Of a DNA stretch of 64,000 nt, positions 55,202-63,488 are shown piece by piece (position 1 is the first letter of the stretch; every line of letters begins with the position of its first letter). The stretch spans positions 1-64,000 of the forward strand of contig JANXUT010000037.1 in assembly GCA_025356075.1 (NCBI GenBank), written 5' to 3'. The DNA is from Pseudomonadota bacterium (lineage in GTDB: Bacteria; Pseudomonadota; Gammaproteobacteria; Steroidobacterales; Steroidobacteraceae). The notes under the pieces are model-generated. The model was given only the letters and a program-made list of their open reading frames with translations. It searched no databases and was not told the DNA's origin. The position numbers and the translations under genes were made by a program.

Positions 55202-57805
55202 TCAGCGGGCCGCCTTCTTGGCGAGGGCCTTGCGTGCGGGCTTGTGCGCCGGGCTGTTCGCGGCGGCCTTCGGGAGCGCCTTGGCGCGCGGCTTCAGGGC
55301 CTTGGCTTGCGCGCCCGGCGCTGTCCTGGTCGCGGCGGCGGCGCGCGGTGCCTTCACGGCCGCCGCCGCCGCAGGGGTCGCGGCCGGTGCCTTCGCGGCG
55401 GCGCGGCGCCGTCCCGCCGCGGGTGCGGCGGCAGCGCCCGGTGCGGCGGGCTTCGCCCCCGGCTTGCGCCGGCCAAAACGGGTGGTGCCGCGAAGCGGCG
55501 CATCGACGAGGAGCGCGCGCGCTTCCTCGAGGCTGAGGCTCGCGGGCTCGCGGTCCTTCGGGATCCTGGCGTTTCGCTTGCCGTCGGTGAGGTAAGGGCC
55601 GAAGCGGCCGTTCAGCACCTGCATGTCATCGACGCCGTAGTCCTTGATCAGGCGCGCGGCGTCGGCGACCTTCTTCTCCTCGATGAGCTCGAGCGCCCGC
55701 GGGAACTCGATCGTGTACGGATCGTCCGTCTTGATCGACACGTACTTCGGTCCAAACTTCACGTACGGCCCGAAGCGGCCGATGCCGACGGATACCGTCT
55801 CGCCAGCGGGGAGCTCGCCGAGCGTGCGCGGCAGCGTGAAGAGCTTCAGGGCTTCCTCGAGCGTGATCGTGTCCATCTTCTGGCCCGGCCGAAGCCCCGC
55901 GAACTTCGGCTTCTCGACGTCGTCCTTCGTGCCCAGTTGCGTGAACGGGCCGTACTGGCCGATGCGCACGCTGACCGGGCGGCCGCTCAAGGGGTCGATG
56001 CCGAGCTGGCGCGACTGCGCGACCTGCTCGCGCGTGACGGTCTTCTCGATCGTCCTGACAAGCTCGATGAACGGCTTCCAGAACTCCCGGAGTACCGGCA
56101 CCCATTCCTTGTCGCCGCGCGAGATGTCATCGAGGTCGTCCTCGAGCCTGGCGGTGAAGTCGTAGTCGACGTACTTCGGGAAGAACTGCACGAGGAAGCG
56201 GCTGACGATCTTGCCGGTGTCGGTCGGCACGAAGTTGCGGCGCTCGTCCTCGACGTACTTGCGTGCGCGCAAGGTCTCGATGATCGCGGCGTAGGTCGAG
56301 GGGCGGCCGATGCCGCGCTCCTCGAGCGCCTTGACCAGGCCTGCCTCAGTGTAGCGGGGCGGGGGCTCGGTGAAGTGCTGCTCGGGCCGAAGCTCGAGGA
56401 GGTCGGCGATGTCGCCTTGGCTGAGCGCCGGCAGCCTGCCGCCGTCCTCGCTCTCCTCATCGTCGTTCCGGTCGACCTCGTAGGCGGCGAGGTAGCCCGG
56501 CTTGATGAGCGTCGAGCCCGAGGCGCGGATCACGCCGACCGGGGTCCCGGCGCTCGCCTGCGCGGCCGGGTGCATCGTGACGCTGACCTGCTCGAAGAGC
56601 GCGTTCGTCATCTGCGAGGCGACGGTGCGCTTCCAGATCAGCGAGTAGAGCCGCCACATGTCCTCGTCGATGTGCCCCTTCAGCTTCTCGGGGGTATTCG
56701 CGGCGGACGTCGGGCGGATCGCCTCGTGGGCCTCCTGCGCGTTCTTCTGCTTGTTCGCGTAGGAACGCGGCGTCTCGGGCACGGCCTCGGGGCCGTAGAG
56801 CGCGCCGATCGTGTCCCGGATCTGGCCGATCGCCTCGACCGACAGCGAGGTCGAGTCGGTGCGCATGTAGGTGATGAGGCCGACAGGTCCCTCGCCGAAG
56901 TCGACGCCCTCGTAGAGCTTCTGCGCGAGCTGCATGGTGCGCCTCGCGCTAAACCCCAGGCGGTTGGCGGCGGCCTGCTGCAGCGTCGAGGTCCTGAACG
57001 GCCCCTGCGGGCTTCGCGAGCGCGGCTTCGCCTCGACCGAGATTACTTTGAGGCGTCCGCCGCACGCGGCGGCCAGGCGCTTCTCGACGTCGCGCGCCGA
57101 GGTCTCATCCGTCAGGCTGAAGCGGCCTTTGGCGACATCGGCCTCGAGCTTGGCGCCGTCGATCTCGACGACGCGGGCCCGAAACGGCTGGCCTTGCTTC
57201 GCGGCATCGACCTCGAGCGTCCAGTACTCCTGGCGGATGAACGCGCTGATCTCCGCCTCGCGCTCGCAGATGAGCCTCAGCGCCACGCTCTGCACGCGCC
57301 CGGCCGAGAGGCCCGGCATGATCTTCTTCCAGAGCAGCGGGCTCAGGTTGAAGCCGACGAGGTAATCGAGCGCGCGCCTCGCCTGCTGCGCGCTGATGAG
57401 TTCCTTCGAGAGCTTCTCGGGGGATGCGATCGCCTTCAGGATCTCGTTCTTCGTGATCTCGAAGAACTTGGCGCGATACACCTCCTTGTCCTTGAGGACG
57501 CCGCGCTCCTTCAGGATCTCGTGCAGGTGCCAGGAAATCGCCTCGCCCTCGCGGTCGGGGTCGGTCGCGAGGTAGAGCGAGTCGGCCTTGCGCATGGCCT
57601 TCTCGATCGCATCGACGTGCTTCTCGTTCCGTTCGATGAGCGCGTAGCGCATCTCGAAGTTCTTGTCGGGGTTGACCGCGCCTTCCTTTGGCACGAGGTC
57701 GCGCACGTGCCCATAGGAGGCCAGCACCTCGAAGCCCTTGCCGAGGTACTTCTTGATGGTCTTGGCCTTGGCCGGCGACTCGACGATGACGAGGTTGTTG
57801 GTCAT
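55202..57805 (-). CDS. topA: DNA topoisomerase I with long Ala/Lys-rich tail
   Basis: 867-residue type IA topoisomerase that relaxes negative supercoils. TOPRIM is at the N-terminus ([33 protein letters not shown]), and the active-site Tyr is in [14 protein letters not shown]. The C-terminal half has repeated glycine-rich Toprim-C modules ([33 protein letters not shown]) instead of Cys4 zinc ribbons. The last 85 or so residues are Ala/Lys/Pro-rich, histone-H1-like, suited to non-specific DNA binding. A strong intrinsic terminator ends just before its ATG. Confidence 0.97.
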   Translation of the reverse strand: MTNNLVIVESPAKAKTIKKYLGKGFEVLASYGHVRDLVPKEGAVNPDKNFEMRYALIERNEKHVDAIEKAMRKADSLYLATDPDREGEAISWHLHEILKERGVLKDKEVYRAKFFEITKNEILKAIASPEKLSKELISAQQARRALDYLVGFNLSPLLWKKIMPGLSAGRVQSVALRLICEREAEISAFIRQEYWTLEVDAAKQGQPFRARVVEIDGAKLEADVAKGRFSLTDETSARDVEKRLAAACGGRLKVISVEAKPRSRSPQGPFRTSTLQQAAANRLGFSARRTMQLAQKLYEGVDFGEGPVGLITYMRTDSTSLSVEAIGQIRDTIGALYGPEAVPETPRSYANKQKNAQEAHEAIRPTSAANTPEKLKGHIDEDMWRLYSLIWKRTVASQMTNALFEQVSVTMHPAAQASAGTPVGVIRASGSTLIKPGYLAAYEVDRNDDEESEDGGRLPALSQGDIADLLELRPEQHFTEPPPRYTEAGLVKALEERGIGRPSTYAAIIETLRARKYVEDERRNFVPTDTGKIVSRFLVQFFPKYVDYDFTARLEDDLDDISRGDKEWVPVLREFWKPFIELVRTIEKTVTREQVAQSRQLGIDPLSGRPVSVRIGQYGPFTQLGTKDDVEKPKFAGLRPGQKMDTITLEEALKLFTLPRTLGELPAGETVSVGIGRFGPYVKFGPKYVSIKTDDPYTIEFPRALELIEEKKVADAARLIKDYGVDDMQVLNGRFGPYLTDGKRNARIPKDREPASLSLEEARALLVDAPLRGTTRFGRRKPGAKPAAPGAAAAPAAGRRRAAAKAPAATPAAAAAVKAPRAAAATRTAPGAQAKALKPRAKALPKAAANSPAHKPARKALAKKAAR

Positions 57806-57806
57806 G

Positions 57807-57844
57807 CCCTTAAAAAAATTAAACCGCGGACCTTGGGGCCGCGG
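57807..57844 (-). terminator. Intrinsic terminator (possible attenuator) directly before topA
   Basis: Read on the minus strand: CCGCGGCC, loop CCAA, GG-T-CCGCGG (8 pairs with a T bulge), then TTTAATTTTTTT. The T-tract ends five bases before the topA ATG. A second hairpin (CTCCG/CGGAG around TCGAA or TTCGA, 57855-57869) lies upstream. Textbook intrinsic terminator; it ends smg transcription and leaves no space for a separate topA promoter after it. Confidence 0.85.
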
Positions 57845-57881
57845 CTCGTTTCGACTCCGTTCGACGGAGCGCTCTGCAGCT

Positions 57882-58367
57882 TCAGTGCAGGGCGTCCGAC
57901 TGGCTTTCGAACACCAGGTCTTCCATCCGCTGGTAGGCCTGCTCCTGTCCTGGCTGGCTGAAGAGCACCATCAGCACCACCCACTTCACCTGCTCGATGT
58001 CGATCTCCTCCGCCTCGAGCGCGAGCAGACGGTCAATGACCAACTCGCGTTGCTGGGTCGAGAGGATGCCGATGTTCTCGAGCTGCACCAGGTAGCCCCG
58101 GACCTCGGCGGCCAGCCTCGCCTGCTCGTAGCCGTTGAACACCCGGAACGAGCGCTGGTTGGCATCGCCAACCGGGGGAGCTGACTCGCCCGACAGCCCC
58201 TCCAGCCACTCGAGCGCGCGCTCGATGCCGCTCTCGGCGAAGCCGGCGTGCTCGAGTTCCTCGCGCAGCACATCGCGGCTCGGCTGCGGCACGTCGTCGG
58301 ACTCTAGGTAGTTCTCAAACAGGTAGATCAGGATGTCGAGCACGTTGTCGTTCATCGGGTCTTTCAT
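57882..58367 (-). CDS. smg: Smg family protein (DUF494)
   Basis: 161-residue acidic protein of the Smg/DUF494 family, function not established. The family N-terminus is NDNVLDILIYLFENYLESDD, with GIERALEWLEGLSGE and the C-terminal VKWVVLMVLFSQPGQEQAY. ATG 58367 is chosen because it overlaps the TGA of the dprA remnant as ATGA; ATGs at 58376 and 58355 are also possible. It lies in the conserved lysM-dprA-smg-topA order. topA follows after the terminator. Confidence 0.93.
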   Translation of the reverse strand: MKDPMNDNVLDILIYLFENYLESDDVPQPSRDVLREELEHAGFAESGIERALEWLEGLSGESAPPVGDANQRSFRVFNGYEQARLAAEVRGYLVQLENIGILSTQQRELVIDRLLALEAEEIDIEQVKWVVLMVLFSQPGQEQAYQRMEDLVFESQSDALH

Positions 58368-58591
58368 GTTGCGCATCTCGCGCGTGCCGCGCGGGCATGG
58401 TGCCGGTCACGAACGACGCGAGTACGCACCCGATCCTGCTGTTCGAGGATCGGAAGCACGAGGGACACGGTCTGGGCGGCGGGGCCCGAGGGGTTGACCA
58501 ACGTGTCGTCGTCCAGCGGTTCGAAGCCGGGGGCATCTAACAGCATTTCGCCGGGCTTGTCCAACCGCGAAGCTGGGCCGATCGCCGCGAT
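58364..58591 (-). pseudogene. dprA: Remnant of dprA (C-terminal winged-helix only)
   Basis: Open frame of about 75 codons in the position where dprA normally lies between lysM and smg. The segment LLDAPGFEPLDDDTLVNPSG followed by PAAQTVSLVLPILEQQDRVR matches in outline the DprA C-terminal winged-helix pattern (LLDALGxxPxDxDTLVxxSGLTAxxVSxxLLxLELxGxV). An in-frame TGA lies at 58592-58594, and the whole DprA Rossmann domain (about 300 residues) is missing; only about 100 bases separate it from the lysM stop. Its stop still overlaps smg as ATGA. A short independently expressed peptide cannot be excluded. Confidence 0.65.
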
Positions 58592-58695
58592 TCAACCTAT
58601 TGCGGGGACGCTGACGCCTTGCGAAGGCCGGCCGTGCAGCAATTGTGCATTCGAGCGGCGGGGCGTCCCGCCCCACCGCTCACGACTTCTTTTAC
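58592..58695. other. Gap between lysM and the dprA remnant
   Basis: About 100 bases where the body of dprA would be expected. No supported gene. It contains GCGGGGCGTCCCGCCCC-type GC repeats near 58657-58674 that could form a hairpin behind lysM (GGGGCG/CGCCCC-like pairing), with T-rich TTCTTTTAC nearby inside the lysM end. Confidence 0.35.
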
Positions 58696-59829
58696 TTAAG
58701 GACTGCGCACCGAATCGCCGACGTGCATCTGGTCCTCGGCGCTCATGACGAGGCCGTAGCTCATTCGATCGTAGGTCTTGAACACCATGACGGTGCCGGC
58801 GCGTTCGCTCGGCAGGCGCACCGACGGCTGGAAGGGCTCGGTGAACTGGTTCGTGTTCGCGGCGCCGCCCGGCCCCCGGTCCTTGACCTTCTCGCCCGCC
58901 TGCCAGATCGAGAGCACGTTGCCGGGCTCGAGGCCGTGGTGCTTGCCGCGGTTGAACGCGATGACCTGGTACTGGCCGATCACGCTGGTGCCGGCGATGA
59001 CCGCCATGACCTTGCCGTTGACGGGGCCCGATGGCGCGTGCGGGATGAAGTCGAGCGGCACGTCGAGGCGGTCCTTGACGAGCCGGTCGCCGACGAGCGT
59101 CTCGCGCGCCGAGTCCGTCATCAGGACCTTGGCGAAGTCGTCCTTGCCGGGACCGGCGGCGCGATCGAGGCGACCTGAGCCGGTGTAGATACCCTGGTAG
59201 CCGAGCACCTTGCCGTCATCCGGGTCCTTGAGCGCGTCGCCGACGTGCACCACGTTGAAGCGGCTGCCGGGATCGGAGCCTTCGACGCCGCGCGCGTAGA
59301 GCACATCTCCGGCGCCGCCGATGACGCGACGGTCGCCGAAGGCGACGATGTAGGGGAGGCGCTTGAGGTCCTCTTCCGCCACGACGCTCGGCTTTGACAT
59401 GAACGCCGCCACGATCTCGAACGGGATGGGCTGGATCGCCTCGTTCAAGGGCGTCGAGCGCATCTGCGGCTCGAGCTTGACCTGATCGCCCCGCTCGACG
59501 CGGATCTGGGGCTTGCCGGTCGCGGCGTCGTAGACGAGCCTCAGCGTGTCGCCCGGGTAGATCCGGTGCGGGTTCTGGACCTCGGGGTTCAGGTACCACA
59601 CCTCCGGCCAGTACCAGGGCTGGGTGAGGAACTTGGCCGAGATGCCCCAGAGCGTGTCGCCCTTCTGCACGACGTAGGCCGAGGGCGCGTCGGGGCTGAG
59701 CGGCACGGAGGTCGTGCGGCCCGCTTCCGCTCGCGCGGGAGCGGCGGCATCCGGGTCCGCCGCGAGCGCGAGCGAGGCCGTGAGGGCGCCAAGCGCCAGG
59801 AAAGTTGCGAACTTAGGGAACTGTTTCAT
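58696..59829 (-). CDS. Secreted LysM-domain peptidoglycan-binding protein
   Basis: 377-residue precursor with signal peptide (FATFLALGALTASLALA, cleavage near residue 23) and one LysM domain at about residues 51-99 (YVVQKGDTLWGISAKFLTQP, IYPGDTLRLVY). The remaining 275 or so residues lack a recognised domain but show repeated beta-rich segments (GDVLYARG, KVLGYQGIYTGSG). This is the lysM gene normally found between dprA and def in Gammaproteobacteria and is expected in the periplasm, bound to the wall. It is divergent from def. Confidence 0.93.
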   Translation of the reverse strand: MKQFPKFATFLALGALTASLALAADPDAAAPARAEAGRTTSVPLSPDAPSAYVVQKGDTLWGISAKFLTQPWYWPEVWYLNPEVQNPHRIYPGDTLRLVYDAATGKPQIRVERGDQVKLEPQMRSTPLNEAIQPIPFEIVAAFMSKPSVVAEEDLKRLPYIVAFGDRRVIGGAGDVLYARGVEGSDPGSRFNVVHVGDALKDPDDGKVLGYQGIYTGSGRLDRAAGPGKDDFAKVLMTDSARETLVGDRLVKDRLDVPLDFIPHAPSGPVNGKVMAVIAGTSVIGQYQVIAFNRGKHHGLEPGNVLSIWQAGEKVKDRGPGGAANTNQFTEPFQPSVRLPSERAGTVMVFKTYDRMSYGLVMSAEDQMHVGDSVRSP

Positions 59830-59899
59830 GGAGTTGCATGTCCGCTTGTGGACCCCGATTAAGGCCCATCCGAGGAAGACCCGACGGGGCTCGCCACCC

Positions 59900-59905
59900 T
59901 ATAAT
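59900..59905 (+). promoter_or_regulatory. Consensus -10 TATAAT in the lysM/def divergent region
   Basis: Perfect TATAAT about 100 bases before the def ATG. No good -35 at 17 bases (AGACCC). A second AT-rich hexamer TTATAA (59998-60003) lies two bases before the def ATG, too close for normal initiation. This is the most likely promoter for def-fmt-rsmB, but evidence is sequence only. Confidence 0.4.
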
Positions 59906-60005
59906 CCGGCCGTACGAGTCGCCGAGCAGGCGACATTAAGTCCAATGTCACCCAAACTTTAGCAGCATTATTGCGCTGGTTGCACGAACTGCCCCGCTTA
60001 TAAAC

Positions 60006-60536
60006 ATGACCCGCCTCACGATTCTGGAATATCCCGACCCCCGGCTTCGCACCAAGGCCTCCCCGGTGGGGGAAGTGGACGCCGCCCTCCGGGAGCTCAT
60101 CGACGCGATGCTCGAGACGATGTACGCCGCCAAGGGGGTGGGCCTCGCCGCGACCCAGGTGAACGTCCATCAGCGCCTCCTGGTCGCGGACGTCTCGGAT
60201 GCCAAGAATGAGCCCCTGGTGCTCGTGAACCCCGAGATCCTGAGCCGGGAGGAAATCGGGACCATGCAGGAGGGGTGCCTGTCGGTCCCGGGGTACTACG
60301 AGGACGTCAACCGCGCCCACCGGATCCGCTTCGCGGCGCTCGATCGGCACGGCAAGCGCTACGAGCGCGAGGCCGAGGGGCTCCTCGCGGTCTGCGTGCA
60401 GCACGAGATGGACCACCTCGAGGGCAAGCTCTTCGTCGACTACCTGTCGGAGCTCAAGCGCACCCGCATCCGTCGCAAGCTCGAGAAGGATCATCGCCAG
60501 CGCGTGACTGACAGCGCGCCCGGCCGGGCGCTCTAA
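60006..60536 (+). CDS. def: Peptide deformylase
   Basis: Removes the formyl group from nascent N-formylmethionine. The 176-residue product has all three motifs: GVGLAATQ (43-50 region), EGCLSVP with metal ligand Cys91, and QHEMDHLEG with H133, catalytic E134 and H137. Start ATG without a Shine-Dalgarno sequence. First gene of the conserved def-fmt-rsmB-DUF4390-ntrY series; fmt starts five bases after its stop. Confidence 0.98.
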   Translation: MTRLTILEYPDPRLRTKASPVGEVDAALRELIDAMLETMYAAKGVGLAATQVNVHQRLLVADVSDAKNEPLVLVNPEILSREEIGTMQEGCLSVPGYYEDVNRAHRIRFAALDRHGKRYEREAEGLLAVCVQHEMDHLEGKLFVDYLSELKRTRIRRKLEKDHRQRVTDSAPGRAL

Positions 60537-60541
60537 AGCCC

Positions 60542-61492
60542 GTGCCCCTTTCGGTCGTCTACGCCGGCACCCCACGCTTTGCGGTGCCCGCGCTCGAGGC
60601 GCTTCGCCACTCCCCGCACCGGCTCCTCGCGGTCCTGACGCAGCCCGACCGGCCGGCGGGCCGGGGCCAAGCCGTCCAGATGAGCGCCGTGAAGGCGACG
60701 GCGACGGCGTTGGGGCTCACCGTCCTCCAGCCCCCGACCCTTAAAGAGAGGGCGGCGGTCGATGCGATCGCCGCCTTTCGCCCGGACGTCATAGTCGTGA
60801 TCGCCTACGGCCTCATCCTGCCGCCCGCGGTACTCGCGCTCCCGCGCTTGGGGTGCCTGAACGTGCACGCATCGCTCCTGCCGCGCTGGCGCGGCGCCGC
60901 CCCCGTGCAGCGCGCGCTCCTTGCCGGGGATGCGGCCACCGGCGTCGCCGTCATGCGCATGGAGGCCGGCCTCGACACGGGGCCCGTGTACGCGAGCGAG
61001 CGGGTGTCGATCGGCGCGCGCGAGACGGCCGATGAGCTCGCCGAAAGGCTCGCCGCCCGGGGGGCCCGGCTCCTCCTCGCGACGCTCGATGAGCTCGAGG
61101 CGGGGAGCGCGGTCGCCGCGCCGCAGAGCGCCGAGGGCATCACCTACGCGCAGAAGCTAAGGAAGGGCGAGGCGCCGCTCGACTGGCGCAAGAGCGCCGC
61201 CGAGCTCGACCGCCAGGTGCGCGCGTTCATCCCCTGGCCCGTCGCGACGGCGGCGTGGCGGGGCGCGGCGCTTCGGATCCACGCGGCCGAGCCCGTCGGC
61301 GGCGAGGGCCTGGCCCCCGGCACGATCGAAGCGATCCATGCCGGCGGCATCGAGGTCGCGACGGGCGCGGGGGCGCTCAAGCTCACGCGCCTGCAGGCGC
61401 CGGGACGCGGCGTCGTCTCGGCGGGCGAGTTTGCCAACGCCGCGGGTCGCGACGGATTCAACGCGGGCGCCCGCTTCGATGGCGCCGCGTGA
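60542..61492 (+). CDS. fmt: Methionyl-tRNA formyltransferase
   Basis: Formylates initiator Met-tRNA with 10-formyl-THF. The 316-residue product has VVYAGTPRFAVPALEAL at the N-terminus, the catalytic Asn-His region in CLNVHASLLPRWRGAAPVQ, and the FTHF loop ending in MEAGLDTGPVY with the conserved Asp. The C-terminal OB-like tRNA-binding domain is present (FIPWPVATAAWRGAALRIHA). GTG start; the stop overlaps rsmB as GTGA. Its cofactor can be supplied by Fhs, encoded at 17.3 kb. Confidence 0.97.
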   Translation: MPLSVVYAGTPRFAVPALEALRHSPHRLLAVLTQPDRPAGRGQAVQMSAVKATATALGLTVLQPPTLKERAAVDAIAAFRPDVIVVIAYGLILPPAVLALPRLGCLNVHASLLPRWRGAAPVQRALLAGDAATGVAVMRMEAGLDTGPVYASERVSIGARETADELAERLAARGARLLLATLDELEAGSAVAAPQSAEGITYAQKLRKGEAPLDWRKSAAELDRQVRAFIPWPVATAAWRGAALRIHAAEPVGGEGLAPGTIEAIHAGGIEVATGAGALKLTRLQAPGRGVVSAGEFANAAGRDGFNAGARFDGAA

Positions 61493-62832
61493 GCGACGGG
61501 ACTCCCAGTCGCGCCGCGGCCGCGCGGGCCGTCGCCGCCGTCTTGGGTCACGGCCAGACGCTCGAGCGTGCGCTCGAGGCGGGCGAGCGCGGCCAGACGG
61601 CGCTCGGGGGAAGTGAGCGCGCGCACGCGCGCGCGCTCGCCTTCGGCGCGCTCCGCTACGGCCATCGCCTCAAGCACGTGCTGCAGCAGCTCCTCGGCCG
61701 GCCGTGGGAGCAGCATGTGCCGCAGCTCCAGGCGATCCTGCTCGTCGGGCTCTACCAGCTCGAGTATTCATCGACGCCGCCGCACGCGGCGGTTAACACC
61801 ACGGTTGAGGCCGCGCGCGCGCTCGGCCAGGGCCGCGCGGCAGGACTCGTGAACGCGTGCCTGAGGCGTTACCAGCGCGAACGCGGCGACCTGCTCGCCC
61901 GCGCCGACGGCACGCTCGCCGGGCGCTACTCGCACCCGGAGTGGCTCGTCGAGATCCTGATCCGCGAGCGGGGCGAGGCGACCGAGGGCATCCTCGCCGC
62001 CAACAACGAGCACCCGCCGCTGACGCTCAGGGCGAACGCGCGGCGCATCGCGGCGGGCGCGCTCGCCGACCGGCTCGAGGCCGCCGGGCACGCGCTCAAG
62101 CTCGTGCCGTACGCGCCGCGCGCCGTCACGCTCGAGGTGCCGCTCGATGTGCGCGAGCTCGCGGAATTTCGGGACGGCCTGTGCTCGGTGCAGGACGCCT
62201 CGGCCCAGCTCGCGGTGCCGCTCCTCGATGTCGCCCCCGGCATACAGGTCCTCGATGCGTGCGCGGCACCGGGCGGCAAGACCTGCCACCTCCTCGAGGA
62301 GGTGCCCGGACTCTTGAAACTCGTCGCGCTCGACGTCGATGCCGCGCGCGCCGAGCGGATCCACGAGAACCTCGCGCGCCTCGGGCTCGAGGCGACCATC
62401 CGGGTCGGCGATGCGCTCGACCCCGCGGCTTTCGGCGATGAGCGCTTCGACCGGATCCTCGTCGACGCGCCGTGCTCCGGGACCGGGGTCATCCGCCGCC
62501 ACCCCGACATCAAGTGGCTGCGCCGGCCCTCGGACCTCCCCTCGCTCGCCGCGCGCCAGGCGGCGCTCATCGCCGCGCTCTTCCCGCGCCTGCTGCCGGG
62601 CGGCCGCCTCCTCTACGCGACCTGCTCGATCCTCAGGGCCGAGGGTTCCGGGGTCATCGAGCGTTTCCTTAGCCAGACCCCGGAGGCAGTGGATGTCACG
62701 GAATCTGCTAGCCTTAAGCTCGCGGGCCTGCCGACGCCGCCTGTCCCGGGTGAGCCCGGTATCTGGCTTCTCCCGGGGATCGCCGGCAACGACGGGTTCT
62801 ACTACGCCTGCCTCGAGCGGCGCGTTCGCTGA
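61489..62832 (+). CDS. rsmB: 16S rRNA (cytosine(967)-C5)-methyltransferase
   Basis: 447-residue SAM-dependent m5C methyltransferase. N-terminal NusB-like RNA-binding domain (residues 1 to about 140, GALRYGHRLKHVLQQLL), then the catalytic domain with motif I VLDACAAPGGKT, motif IV DAPCSGTG and the catalytic Cys in LLYATCSI. GTG start overlapping fmt (GTGA), and its TGA overlaps the ATG of the DUF4390 gene (TGATG). Length agrees with E. coli RsmB (about 429). Confidence 0.97.
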   Translation: MSDGTPSRAAAARAVAAVLGHGQTLERALEAGERGQTALGGSERAHARALAFGALRYGHRLKHVLQQLLGRPWEQHVPQLQAILLVGLYQLEYSSTPPHAAVNTTVEAARALGQGRAAGLVNACLRRYQRERGDLLARADGTLAGRYSHPEWLVEILIRERGEATEGILAANNEHPPLTLRANARRIAAGALADRLEAAGHALKLVPYAPRAVTLEVPLDVRELAEFRDGLCSVQDASAQLAVPLLDVAPGIQVLDACAAPGGKTCHLLEEVPGLLKLVALDVDAARAERIHENLARLGLEATIRVGDALDPAAFGDERFDRILVDAPCSGTGVIRRHPDIKWLRRPSDLPSLAARQAALIAALFPRLLPGGRLLYATCSILRAEGSGVIERFLSQTPEAVDVTESASLKLAGLPTPPVPGEPGIWLLPGIAGNDGFYYACLERRVR

Positions 62833-63488
62833 TGCATCGACGTGACGGGATTCGCTGCTCGCTCGCCATGAACCCATTCGTCGCACCACCCCTTCGCCTG
62901 CGCGCCCGGCTGCTCGGCCTGGCCGCGCTCGCCGCGCTCGCGCTCGTCCCCGGCGGCCCGGCGAGCGCGGAAGCCGATGACATGGCGCTCGAGGACGGCG
63001 GCCGGTTCGAGGTGCGCTCGGCCTTCCTCGAGCGCGCCGAGCGCGTCTACCAGCTGAACGCGACCTTGAACCTCGCCCTCAGCAAGAACGCGCAGACGGC
63101 GATCCGCGAGGGCGTGCCGGTCACGCTCGAAGTCGACTTGAGTCTCGACCGCAAGCGCCGCTTCCTGCCCGACCAGCAGGTCGCCTACCTCGCCGAGCGC
63201 TGGCAGATCAGGTACCACGCGCTGTCGGAGCGCTTCGTCGTCAATAGCTTGAACAGCGGCCAGCAGAGCTCCTACTCGACGCTGCCCGCCGCGCTCGCCG
63301 CGCTCTCGCGGGTGCGCGACCTCCCGGTCGTCGACGAGGCGCTCATCGAGAAGGGCGAGCACTACGAGGGTTCGCTGCGCGCGGTCGCGATCATCGAGGG
63401 CGGGCTCCCCACCGCGCTCAAGGTGATGATGTTCTGGATCGACTGGAAGCGCTCGACCGAGTGGTACACCTGGCCGGTGCTGCCATGA
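62832..63488 (+). CDS. DUF4390 family secreted/membrane-anchored protein
   Basis: 218-residue precursor (206 if ATG 62868 is used) with a hydrophobic signal segment (RLLGLAALAALALVPGGPAS). The body shows the DUF4390 pattern: ERVYQLNATLNLALSKNAQTA, GVPVTLEVDLSLDRKRRFLP and the near-C-terminal MFWIDWKRSTEWYTWP. It is always found between rsmB and ntrY-like kinases in related genomes, hinting at an accessory role for the kinase, but the function is unknown. It overlaps ntrY by ATGA. Confidence 0.9.
   Translation: MHRRDGIRCSLAMNPFVAPPLRLRARLLGLAALAALALVPGGPASAEADDMALEDGGRFEVRSAFLERAERVYQLNATLNLALSKNAQTAIREGVPVTLEVDLSLDRKRRFLPDQQVAYLAERWQIRYHALSERFVVNSLNSGQQSSYSTLPAALAALSRVRDLPVVDEALIEKGEHYEGSLRAVAIIEGGLPTALKVMMFWIDWKRSTEWYTWPVLP

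Noticed and set aside
55097-57961. A 954-codon open frame antisense to topA, and similar long antisense frames opposite hemE, fadE, GGDEF-EAL, prlC and the LplT-PlsC fusion
   Set aside because: They mirror strongly coding genes in very GC-rich DNA, show Arg/Glu/Asp/Ala-biased low-complexity composition and no family motifs. They are frame shadows.
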